From Metarhizium brunneum (lineage: Eukaryota; Ascomycota; Sordariomycetes; Hypocreales; Clavicipitaceae), in the NCBI RefSeq assembly GCF_013426205.1, contig NC_089423.1, forward strand, positions 6,634,001 through 6,698,000: a DNA stretch of 64,000 nt, written 5' to 3'. Each line of letters opens with the position of its first letter. Position 1 is the first letter of the stretch. A program made the position numbers and the translations under genes. Positions 9,767-19,764 of the stretch are shown piece after piece. The notes under the pieces are model-generated. The model was not told the DNA's origin, ran no database searches, and saw only the letters and a list, made by a program, of their open reading frames with translations.

Positions 9767-12700
9767 CTACTTCTTCGTCTTTCCTTTGGTTTTGCCCTTG
9801 CTTTTGGGCGGGTCGTCCCCGTCATTATCTGCGGCAGCTTTGGTGGCAGACTTCTTGGCGGGTTTCTTCTTGGGCTGCTTGATATACTTGTCCTTCTTGA
9901 GATCAATTTCATCTTCGTCGACGTCTGGAACTTCAGCCGCCTGTCCATCGTCTTCCTCTTCAATAGCTTCTTCCAAGTCGGGCACTTCCTTTGTCTGCTT
10001 CTTGGGTGCAATAACATTGCTCGCTTTCATAAACGGGACAGGGTGGTTCATTGAATTGTATCTTGAGGCACGTCAGTGGTTGGCTCTACTTCTTCTTAGC
10101 ATCATGCTTCAACTTACGTTCTCGTGAAGGCAGCCTTTGTCTTCGATTCAATAGAAACCTTCTCTTCTGTCATTGGTCCAACTCCAAGCTCCTGAATGGC
10201 ATCAAAGTCTTCTCTGGTGAGGAAGTAGCTGTCCATGAGATCAATGACCTCGGGCACCGCATTCGTTCCTTCATTTTCCAAGCGGTTCACAAGCTGTTTC
10301 CAGAGCACAGGCAGATACTGCTGTCGGACCTCGTTGTGGTCGCCCGAGGACTTGAGACGCATGTGCGAGTGAATCTCGCGGGCATATCTGCCCAATTTGC
10401 CCTGCTTGCTAAAGTTGCCTAGCCAGGACGTAAAGTTGGATCCCAACAGCTGTCCAGAAATGAAGCTTGCCGGTCGGACGGTGCTGAATACCGCATGAGT
10501 AGGCATCAGACTCCAGTGTTGCTGAGGGCCGTGAATCATGCGATCAACGAGGTCACCGTCGCTGATACTCTCAGCTGCCTGATCAAACAGCTCCAGAGCT
10601 TTCAACTGTTCCTCCCGCTTATTGTATCCTTTCCCATTTAGTGCCATTGGCTTGGTTCGTAGATAGTTCTCTTGGATCATGAGGAAGCTGAACTCGTGAT
10701 CGTTAAAGTACAGTTCAATCTTGTCATTTAGGGTTGCCTTGCTCGCGGGGGCGAAGAGACCGCTTCCGAGCATCTTTTGGCAAATATCCCAGGGCTTTAG
10801 GATCACATGCTTCTCCCACGCCTTTGTCATGGCCTTGCCCTCGTCAAAATTCATGGTCGTCTGGTCGAGTTTGGCGGTGGAAATCATGTTAATGATTTGT
10901 CGAATATCCTTGTTGCTGCCTTCGATCAAGGCATCAACCACCGGTGGAGGGAGCTTGAGGCCCTCGCGGTGGCAGATGGTCATGATTCTCGATCGCACTT
11001 GGTCAACTGTCGGTCTGTTGAATCTGATATCAAAAGCAACGTGGTCAAAGGGCTTCATCTTCGGGAGCCGACGTTCGTTACAGATGAGGATCAACGGGAC
11101 CTCCGTCTTCTTGCAAAACTTGGCAAGAGCTCCAACACCACCTCGGTCACCGGCGGACATGCCGTCCACTTCGTCCATGACAAGCACGATCTTTTTCTTG
11201 GCCGCATCAACGGATTTGCCATCGCCAGCAAAGTATCCCAGCAAGGAGGTGTTATTCATAACATCGCTCACGCCGTTTTCGACCAGCTTCTTGCTCCTTA
11301 CATCACTTGCATTGCTCTCCAAGACATCATAGCCTTCCAGCTTGGCGGCAAGATGAGCAGCAGTCGTTTTGCCAATGCCTGGCGGACCAGAGATGATTAT
11401 GGCCCGCTCTCCGCCTAGACCGTCTGCGCCGCGTCGCTGAAAGTTGTACTTTTTAGCCTTGGGCCAATTTCGAAGCCAAGTTTGAATCTTTTCCACCTGA
11501 GCCTTGTTGCCGCAAATATGGCTCAGTTGCGTAGGGGCATACTTGGATGTGAGAAGCTGGGCGGCTTGGGCTGGCGCAGGCTGAGGAGGAGGGCCAGCAG
11601 CACCGCGGGCGCTGGCTGCTTCTTGAGCTGCCTTGACAGCTTCTGATTTTCGTTTCTTTTCCTCTGCTTCCATTTCCGCAATTTGCTGCTTCACTTTCTC
11701 CTCTTCCGCCTTTTTCTTCTCCTGCGCTTTCTGTGCCCCCTTGCCAGAGCCACCATAGGCAGGCAATTTGCGAATAAGGTCAAACAGACCGTTCTCGTCA
11801 ATGGTCTTGATACCATGAGACTTGATCTTTGCCAGCTTGCTGGGCCCGGCATCATCACCAAGAACAACAAAACTCGTCTTGCCGCTTGGCTGACCTGTCA
11901 CTTTACCGCCATAGCGCTTGACAAGTGCTTGGGCTTCATCCCGCCCGATCGTTTGCAAGACACCAGTGAAGACAAATGACAAACCAGAGAGGCACTCTTC
12001 CTCACCTTCTGGTAGGTCGGCTGACGCCACGGGTTGTATTGAAGCATTGCCTCCTCCAGCAGCAGCTTTCCTCCAGTCAAACTTGGCGTCAGGATCCTTT
12101 GGGGGTGGTGTTGGCGGTCTCACAGTGGCTACACTATCAAGGATATTTTGGATCTCTGAGTCTTCAGGCTCATCTGCCTTCTTGACTCGAGGAGCACGTG
12201 GTTTCGTCGCGGTTGGTTTCTTTCGAGGCAACTCCTCCTCTTCCTCTTCCGATTCCTGTTCCGGAGATTTGCGCTTCCTGCTAGCCGCTGGCGTAGCTCG
12301 ACTGTTGGTTTTTTTGTCCTTCGCCGTTGCGGCCTGTCCACGACTGGCAACACGTTTCGGTTTCGGTAGTACCTCTTCTTCGGACTCTTCTTCAGCATAG
12401 TCATCGTTCTTACGTTTGTTTTGACCTTTGACATCGGCGGCATAAATATCGTCTCCATCGTTATCTCCATCATCTATGTATGCATCGTCATCATCGTCAA
12501 CATGATGCTTCTTGTAGGATGTCGTGGGCTTCTTCTTCGCTGGTGACCCATTTTGTACGGCTGCATCTGGCTTTTTATGTCGTGGACTTGCTCTGACAGG
12601 GATCTCCTCCTTAACTGGCGTTTTTGAGCTTCCCCTCTTTGGTGTTGATTGCTTGGAATTCGCCCTCTTCTTGGATGAAGCAAAGTAGTCGTCTGCGGAA

Positions 12701-13082
12701 ATAACGACTCCTTGCGGTTCCGGATCACTACAAACATCAATCCCATGAATTGTCTCAATTGTCTCAACGGGGTAATTGTATATACGCACGTCTTCTTTTT
12801 CCTGGGAGCAGCCTTTACGGCTGGTTTGGTTTCCCTGGGTTTTAGTTAGTCTACTGTACGCCAATCGTGAAATCATGATGATGACGTACACAACTTCATC
12901 CTCATCGCTGTCCTCGACAACCTTTCGATTTTCTATACCACAAATTAGATGGGAGCATGTAGTGCACCATCGATAACAATCTTACTCGTTCGCTTTGATT
13001 TGGGAGCATCTTCACTCTTGGTCGGTGCGGGCTTGGGAGCTGCACCACCCTTGGGGGTGAAGAAGGACCGGATATCAGGCAT
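9767..13082 (-). CDS. RFC1: replication factor C subunit 1 (clamp-loader large subunit), 1029 aa
   Basis: This is the large subunit of the RFC clamp loader, which opens PCNA and loads it onto primer-template junctions in the nucleus. Five exons: 13082-12986, 12932-12890, 12834-12790, 12727-10118 and 10061-9767; the frame is preserved throughout. The N-terminus MPDIRSFFTPKGG is a PIP-box-like peptide (RSFF) typical of RFC1, followed by NRKVVEDSDEDEV. A long charged, NLS-rich region precedes a BRCT domain (about residues 305-385, LSFVFTGVL...YGGKVTG). The AAA+ module has Walker A GPPGIGKTT near residue 509 and Walker B VMDEVDGM near 580. The RFC1 C-terminal domain and a lysine-rich tail (KSKGKTKGKTKK) follow. 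Length is normal for fungal RFC1. The gene is divergent from the L16 gene, with a 368-bp shared promoter. Confidence 0.95.
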
Positions 13083-13265
13083 ACTGCGATGGGATAGAGT
13101 TGAAAATTTTGTCAATTCCAACGGAGACTCAACCAAAGGGCACCGGTACCCTTTTCATGGTCATTGAGCGGTGCTGCCTTGAGAACGAGTCGTCGTGATG
13201 TCCAGGCAAGCAATTGAGGAGCAGCATAGAAATTGTCCTGTGACGTGCACGTTGCTCCACTAGCG

Positions 13266-13285
13266 GACGCGAAGCTGACGCGAAG
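13266..13285. promoter_or_regulatory. paired MCB/E2F-like GACGCGAAG elements upstream of RFC1
   Basis: The nonamer GACGCGAAG occurs at 13266-13274 and 13277-13285, an 11-bp spacing (one helical turn), about 190 bp before the RFC1 ATG. The core ACGCG resembles the MluI cell-cycle box bound by MBF-type G1/S regulators. Binding is inferred. Confidence 0.45.
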
Positions 13286-13365
13286 TCTGTGACCTGATCT
13301 TAATTGGCACCAGGCAAGTGCTCCAGTCTCGACCAGTGGTGGGGGCCTGAAATTTCTGGCCGCAA

Positions 13366-13370
13366 CCAAT
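13366..13370 (+). promoter_or_regulatory. CCAAT box upstream of the mitochondrial L16 gene
   Basis: AACCAATAGG lies about 80 bp before the ATG at 13451, a usual place for a HAP/CBC complex site in fungal promoters, and the gene encodes a mitochondrial protein. The call rests on motif and position only. Confidence 0.4.
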
Positions 13371-13450
13371 AGGCTACACGGCATTGCTAGGGAAGATTTT
13401 CGAGAGCTCTTGATATGTGAGAGCGTCTGTCAACGACTAATTTCCAAACA

Positions 13451-14317
13451 ATGGCGTCTGTCAACTCGTCAGCATTCCTCAATGCCTTCCGAGGGCTGAG
13501 AATTTGTGCTTCAATACCCCTGCGACAGATTCGAACTCCTATTTTACGTCAATCAAGGACTCTTGAGGCGGCAGCGCTGCTCCCAAATGTCCGGGCTTTT
13601 TCTACCACATCCCCCGTCCTCGGGACGTGGCTGGAACCAAGTTTGAACAGAAAGAAGAAGATGGCCAAGGGTCGCCCGCGAGTAGCTACGGGCGGATCAA
13701 CAAAGGGCACCACTGTCATTTGGGGCGACTATGGTCTGCGCATGATTGACCACCACAGAAGAATCAGCGCCAAGCAATTGAAGATGGCTGAGGACACAAT
13801 CAAAGTGCGACTTCGAGGCGAGAAATACCGATTGTACAAGCGAAAGTGTTGCAATGTCGGTGTCTACGTCAGCGGTAACGAGGTGAGCAGAAGTTTTTTG
13901 CACGGGGTCCATAGACCTGTATCCTAACGTTTTCAGATGCGTATGGGTAAAGGCAAAGGTTCCTTTGATCACTGGGCAACGAGAATGGCCGTAAGCCAGG
14001 TGCTTTTTGAGATCAAGGGGCGAATTCACGAGCAGATTGTAAGAGATGCTTTCCGTCTGGCAGGAAACAAGTTGCCTGGTAAGTCTCATTTTCTCTCAAG
14101 CTACGTCGAACGGTGCGGCTAACAGTATGTAGGCCAGTGGGAATTTGTCAAGAAGGGCGACGCTCCTGTTGTTGGTATTACGAAGTTGGATGGAATTACT
14201 TTGGAGGATTTGAAGCGACCGAGGAGACAAATCGCACCGACCGAGTTGCTTCAGGCCTCTGCCTCTACGCCTGTTACCGAATCTGGCAGCACGAGTGACG
14301 CTTCTCGTTCGCCATGA
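13451..14317 (+). CDS. MRPL16: mitochondrial large-subunit ribosomal protein uL16m, 252 aa
   Basis: This is a component of the mitochondrial 54S large ribosomal subunit; the bacterial L16 counterpart lies near the peptidyl-transferase centre and A-site tRNA. Three exons: 13451-13882, 13937-14078 and 14133-14317, with GTGAGC/GTAAGT donors and CAG/TAG acceptors. The first 60 residues are rich in Arg/Ser/Ala without acidic clusters and contain VRAFSTTSPVL, a typical presequence. The L16 core follows: KGRPRVATGGSTKGTTV, then GDYGLRMIDHHRRISAKQL, and MRMGKGKGSFDHWATRM, the conserved glycine-rich loop. The C-terminal extension is usual for fungal homologues. It is divergent from RFC1 and in the same direction as RFC5. 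Confidence 0.93.
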
Positions 14318-14788
14318 TAATTCCCATGGTATCGCCAAATTATTGTACAACAAAGGACAAGGCATGTAATATAGAATTGTATATAAAGGTGAAAGCAGAG
14401 ATGCAAGGGGGTAGAATATATCTTCCCAGATACTGTATTGCAGGGTTTGTTTTGCTTGTAATATGTGCTACAGGTTCCTTGAGCTCTACTCGGAAACGCA
14501 AAGTTCCCATGCAAAGAAATTCCTCAACAAGAAAATAACATCACCTCAGCGATACGCCACATGCCATATTTTCCCATACATGAGGTAGTTTGCTGTATTA
14601 TACGTAGTACTTAGGAACCTAGTAGTAGGAAAGTCCATGGCCCGTGTAGAGTAGTGGGTCCTGCTGGTACGTACCATCCCACTTACAGAAACCGGCTGCA
14701 CTTAACGCGCCAACGCGTCTCCCCAATCTTCAAAAAGCTTCAACCTCAACCCACCACGCATCACCACTGCACGACGCCAACCGCAACA
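14318..14788. promoter_or_regulatory. spacer and promoter region of RFC5
   Basis: The 471-bp interval contains the L16 3' UTR followed by the RFC5 promoter. Close to the RFC5 start it carries AACGCG and ACGCGT motifs (14704-14718). Confidence 0.5.
14704..14718 (+). promoter_or_regulatory. MluI cell-cycle box (ACGCGT) upstream of RFC5
   Basis: AACGCGCCAACGCGT holds a perfect MCB (ACGCGT, 14713-14718) preceded by an overlapping E2F-like AACGCGCC, 70-85 bp before the ATG at 14789. MCBs drive G1/S expression of replication genes in yeasts. The parallel ACGCG motifs upstream of RFC1 support the same role here. Confidence 0.5.
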
Positions 14789-15986
14789 ATGGCCCTCATA
14801 GTCGACAAGCATCGACCACGATCCCTCGACGCTCTCACATACCACCCAGAGCTCTCCCACCGTCTCCAATCTCTAGTTAGCAGCTCCCGTTCCTCCAACG
14901 CTGTCACTGACTGACCGACAAAACCAGGCACAAAGCGGCGACTTCCCGCATCTCCTCGTCTACGGCCCCTCGGGCGCCGGCAAAAAAACACGAATTGTAG
15001 CAACTCTCAAGGAGCTCTACGGACCAGGCGTAGAAAAGATCAAAATCGACTCGCGCGTCTTCCAGACCACCAGCAACCGCAAGCTCGAGTTCAACATTGT
15101 CACATCCGTGTACCACCTCGAAATCACACCCTCCGACGTAGGCAACTACGACCGGGTCGTCGTGCAAGATTTACTAAAGGAGGTCGCGCAGACGCAGCAG
15201 GTGGACCAGTCCGCCAAGCAGCGATTCAAGGTCGTTGTCATCAATGAGGCGGATCAGCTCTCGCGAGATGCGCAGGCGGCGCTGCGTCGAACCATGGAGA
15301 AGTACTCGCCCAACTTGCGGCTCATCCTGCTAGCGAATTCGACGGCAAACATCATCGCTCCGATTCGGTCAAGGACACTGCTTGTGAGAGTTGCCGCCCC
15401 GACGCACGAGGAGATTTGCAGCGTGTTGGCTATGTCTGCAAAGAAGGAGGGTTGGGGGGTGGTCAAGGGGTTGCACCAGAGGATCGCCATGGAGAGTGGG
15501 CGGAATTTAAGGAGGGCGTTGTTGATGTACGAGGCTGTCCACGCGCAAAAGTACGTCTTTTTTTTTTTCGTGTCTCCTTCCACAGGTCTAGGTTACACTG
15601 GTACAGGGGTTGCTGACTGACTGGGCGGGAATAACAGTGAGAAAGTGTCTGAAGATACGCCCATACCTCCAGCAGACTGGGAGGCTTTAATCGGCCAGAT
15701 CGCCAAAGAAATCATGGATGAGCACACGCCGGCGCGAATCCTGCAAGTCCGCGCCAAGTTCTACGACCTGCTAACGCACTGTATCCCGCCTACGACAATT
15801 CTCAAAACCCTCACGTTCAAGCTCCTTAACCTAATTGACGACGGTCTCAAGGGCGAGGTGATTCAGTGGTCTGCGTTTTATGAGCATCGTATTAAGACGG
15901 GGACAAAGGTGATTTTTCATTTGGAGGCATTTGTGGCCAAGTTTATGCGTATTCTTGAGATGTATCTCATGAGTATGGAGATGTAA
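14789..15986 (+). CDS. RFC5: replication factor C small subunit (yeast Rfc5 / human RFC3 type), 352 aa
   Basis: This is a small AAA+ subunit of the PCNA clamp loader and of the alternative loaders (Rad24-, Ctf18- and Elg1-RFC). Exons: 14789-14875, 14928-15550 and 15638-15986; the first intron uses a GTTAGC donor. The N-terminus VDKHRPRSLDAL is the RFC box. PHLLVYGPSGAGKKTR (P-loop about residues 42-50) with GKK rather than GKT identifies the yeast Rfc5/human RFC3 lineage. VVINEADQLS occupies the Walker B site, and QAALRRTMEKY is box VI. The arginine-finger motif reads SRT (PIRSRTLLVRV) where most relatives have SRC. The C-terminal helical collar domain is complete. Length is as expected. RFC1 lies only 1.7 kb away across the L16 gene. 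Confidence 0.95.
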
Positions 15987-18900
15987 TATGTAGATTAGCT
16001 GGGCGTTTAGGGTTCGTTCAATCGCAATGACGGATGGGTGTCATGTGCTGGCAGATGTTGCTTCTGCGAATTGATGACTAGGCGCAGCTGATGGGCCGCG
16101 GCTACAGTTGGGCAAGCACGCCGCTGTGTGTTCTGCATTGGCCATTAGCAGAATGCAATTGAAGGGGCCGGAGCCAAATGGTACAATCTATCCAGCTCAA
16201 GCCGAGCCCAGCCACGCGGTTGTGGTCATGTAACCTAACCGCTGAAGCGCTTTCAAATTTCCCTCATTCCGTTTCTGGTACCCCTGATGCAACTTCCTAG
16301 GCCCCTTGGTGGTAAAAACGATGCAACTATGTATCTGCTTCAATACCTAAAGTACCTACTTTAGTATTGCTTAGTTGGCAGGTCATTCCGTAGACATAGT
16401 TTCGTATTCGGGGCCTGGAACACGGGGAAGGACGTTTCTCAGTTCTACACATCCGTTGCCAAGCTCGAACACGGCCCCAAATAGACCTTCTAGCTGTGCG
16501 TCTACATCATCATGTCTGTCACTTGACATATTTTTCCGGACCTCTCCATGCCCAGGACCGGTTGGACCCCGACATCCAGGGGAAAGGTCTTGGTCTGACG
16601 TTTGTGGAGACTAGCGGACAGCGGAGGACTCGGGAGCCTGTTGAGCGACACTTTGATCCGGGCCAATGGATGTCGGAGGATGTCTGGTTAGCGATAGTCG
16701 ATTCGATAGCGTTGTGCATGTTCCTGTATGATACTGCTGTTTCGGGTACCAGAATCTTTCTAGCCAGCACCACACTCTCCTAACATGGGCGCATATGCAT
16801 CCTCCTCCTTAAGCATCCAGAAGGGTTTACGGTGTTCAGCCGGCTGGCCGCGGCATTTATACGGTACATCGCCAAAGGGAACTGGTTAGTACTTATACGC
16901 ACCCAGAATGTAACTACCTAGTAGGTAGGTACATATGCGTTGGCCGGGAAAATGTCTAGCTAGTCTACCTAGTGGCGTCGAGCAGGTAACAGTAAGATCA
17001 ACAGCTCTGAATGCACACAGGAGTGCACATGAGTGAAGGGTGCCATGTCAGTTCTAGAAGCGGGGATTTCGTCAGAAGACGGTGCGAGGCAAAACGCAAC
17101 TGGTCAGGACGGGACATCCTGGCACGACGCCACGTACATATTATACCTTAGTTCCTAGCATCCAATGAGTATGTCGATTGTACTCAAGTAGGTAGTACTA
17201 GAGTTATGTTAGTGCATGCTTGGCCATAGACGTACAGATCTTGTAGAGGCCAAGTTGATGCGGAGGGGTGGCGCGTGAGGTGCTACGACTGAGACCGCAA
17301 AGCTGATCTCTTCAGTTAGACGCTATTCTGTGATCCAATACTTTGCGCGGCGAGGTGTGCGTGGCGGCTGACTTCTCGTTACGCCATCATGATGCATTGC
17401 ATCAAGTGCTTATGCTTGCGAGTAGCTTCATGCTGGACATTGATTCCAAGTGCCGAGGCAGGCTGGCCATGACGACGTGGACCTGCATGCGGAAATTTAA
17501 GTTTTGTTCTGGAATTAACTTGCAGCGACGAGTTCTTCGAAGTCAGAGATAAGATGGACCAATATTGGCCAACGACAACTTCATACCGTGAGGATATTAT
17601 ACCTTGATTCAGCACTGTGCAGTATCTCCAGACCAGACCAAACCAGCTTGACCTTTTGCCAGTGGATAAAATAGGAAGGCGACAGCCAACAAGAGACTAG
17701 ATTGTACAATGAGTTGTTTTCCTTATGTTGCAAATGGACAATAGCCCCTGCGTCTTGCCCACAAGGACGGTTCAGACGGGGCCAAAGTAACCGCTTTGGC
17801 AAAAGACTGCATACTACCAATAAGACGAGAAGCGAATAAGATGGTTGGATAGGTTGTGATGAGCAGGGTAGGTTGGATATGCCGGTTGTTACCATCGGCC
17901 AGGGGCATGGTGGAAGAATTTTGATTCTGGTCGTGGGGACCCTGGTTACGTACCTGCAACATGAAAGTGGGGAGAACCCATGGCATCTCTTTGTGTTGAC
18001 TGCAGACGCATGCTACCACGACGGAAAGGAAAGAATTTGCGCAAGTTGAAAATGGAATGGAGCCTTGTCGAATCAATGACTTGCAAGAGGTCAAGGTCCA
18101 ATACTGGCCGGCTCCTTCCCTTCAGTGTCATCTTGGGAAGCTGGGGCAAGCCTGCCCGGGTCGGAAAGGGCAAGACCCCGGATCTGAACGAGGCTCCGGC
18201 AGGACCAAGGGATCGGCTGCACCTGGGCGCGAGTGATGGTACTAATAACTTCTGCCCGGCGTCCCGGTTGTTCCGTGCCCAGTTACTCCGGCCTTGGTAC
18301 GGAGTACTGCAGACATAAAACGTCAAGATCAAGACATGGGAGATGTTGAGTGTTTGGCGTAGCCGCTCGTCCGCCGCCCGACAGATCTGGATCCGACTCG
18401 GGCGAAGGCAAGAACAAAGGGCACGGGCGGATGCCTCCACCCGTGGTATGAAATAATACTAGTAGGCCTTGACCTGGTGGCCATTGGCGCCATGATGGGC
18501 TTGCAGCAGAGGGCTTGGAGGCTGGAGGTCTCGGGGGAAAGGATGGTGTGCTGGAAGGGTTTAGTGGCTCGAGGTTAACGTAGCGTAGCGTAGTCCAGCT
18601 TAGCTTATCATAGCCTAGCTTCGTTTTTAAAGTCTAGCAATGTTGACTGAAGCGCTCCTCCTGATCAAGTGGGCGGTGCGTGCCTGCCTGCTGAAGGTGG
18701 TGACAGTGATGAGCTCTTCCGTACATGTACTGCGTAGGTGGCTACGTCCTGGTTGCTGCCGGTTGCAACTGCCCTGTCAGATCCAGTTTCGAATATTGGA
18801 TGGAACCAGACGGGTCAATTGGTCGAATCCCGCGGCCTCCAGCAAGCCACAGGCATCTTCTGGATCAAAGGCGACATCTGGACAGCCCTGCACTCCATCC

Positions 18901-19764
18901 TCCCTACTCCCCGGCCCTGCAATCAGCATCGTGTGCTCGGCAAGGTGGATGTCGATGTGCAACTCTGGGGGACAGGATTGGACAGCAATGGCAGGTTACG
19001 GAGCAACCTGTCCCAACAACTCCAGGTTCCAGCTCCAGGTTCCAGCTCCAGGTTCGGCTTCCACTCGCCCAGCCGCGCCAACTACCTAGGTACCTGGGTA
19101 ACTGGAGTCCTCTCTGAGCGGTCTTCCTCCGCAATCGCAACGCACACAATATCGTACTACAAACCTTGGGGAGGAGGTTTGCTGTGGCCGAGACATGAGC
19201 AACAGCGAACTTCTTTTGCCGGCTGGAGGAGGGGCAACACCGGCGGGTTGTGACGGAGTAGGGGAGTACATAAGAGATTCCAATCCCCCATGTACACGAA
19301 CAGTCTGCTCCCCCTCTTCCCCTTTGATCCTCTTCGTCCTGCGTTCCTCCTGTCGTCCAATATAATTTTTCTTCAAGCAGAAAAGAGGCAATCCATACAA
19401 GCCACCTACCAGGAGCAGTCGCGGGGCCTGACCACTCGAGTTTGTTGCGGGAGCGCGCAGAGCAACAGGCGCAGACCACCGCAGACCAGTTCGTCCAAGT
19501 TCACGATCGGCAAGTCTCTCCGACGTCGCCTCAACGACAACCAGCCGCCTCTGAACCCACTCAGCAAGCTTCAGGCGACAGCCATAGCGAGTCGGCCACT
19601 ACAAAAACGAGCTACCCCGCGCCACCACTCCAACTGGCCTGAGTGTCGCAGCTCTTCTGCAGTTGTCTCTCCTAACAGCTACAAGCTGCAAGGTGACTCA
19701 GTGGCCAGCGTACACTTCAACCAGAGCTGATTCGAATCGCATCCCGTCGCATTCATTCGTCACA
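15987..19764. other. 3.8-kb gene-poor interval and acetyl-CoA synthetase leader
   Basis: No frame here shows a domain or a convincing gene structure. The left half is moderately AT-rich, with scattered TAGGTAGGTAC-type strings and one TACGGAGTA motif at 18298. The right part (about 19280-19764) is pyrimidine-rich and probably forms the long promoter and 5' leader of the acetyl-CoA synthetase gene. Overlapping open frames at 18640-19730 are mutually exclusive and compositionally biased, so I do not call them. Confidence 0.5.
19020..19057. repeat. 13-bp tandem repeat (CTCCAGGTTCCAG), about three copies
   Basis: Units at 19020-19032, 19033-19045 and a partial third to 19057 lie 0.7 kb upstream of the acetyl-CoA synthetase start. 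The function is unknown; it may be chance slippage. Confidence 0.8.

Larger units (their letters stand above)
13083..13450. promoter_or_regulatory. shared divergent promoter of RFC1 and mitochondrial L16
   Basis: This 368-bp interval separates two start codons pointing in opposite directions. It holds a directly repeated GACGCGAAG element on the RFC1 side and a CCAAT box on the L16 side, so both genes may be controlled from one open region. Confidence 0.6.

Noticed and set aside
10721..11418. Two forward frames of 203 codons
   Set aside because: They lie antisense within the AAA+ region of RFC1, whose domains are unambiguous.
18640..19730. Forward and reverse frames of 130-191 codons upstream of acetyl-CoA synthetase
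   Set aside because: They overlap each other in all frames, have biased composition and no domains, and lie in a promoter/leader region.
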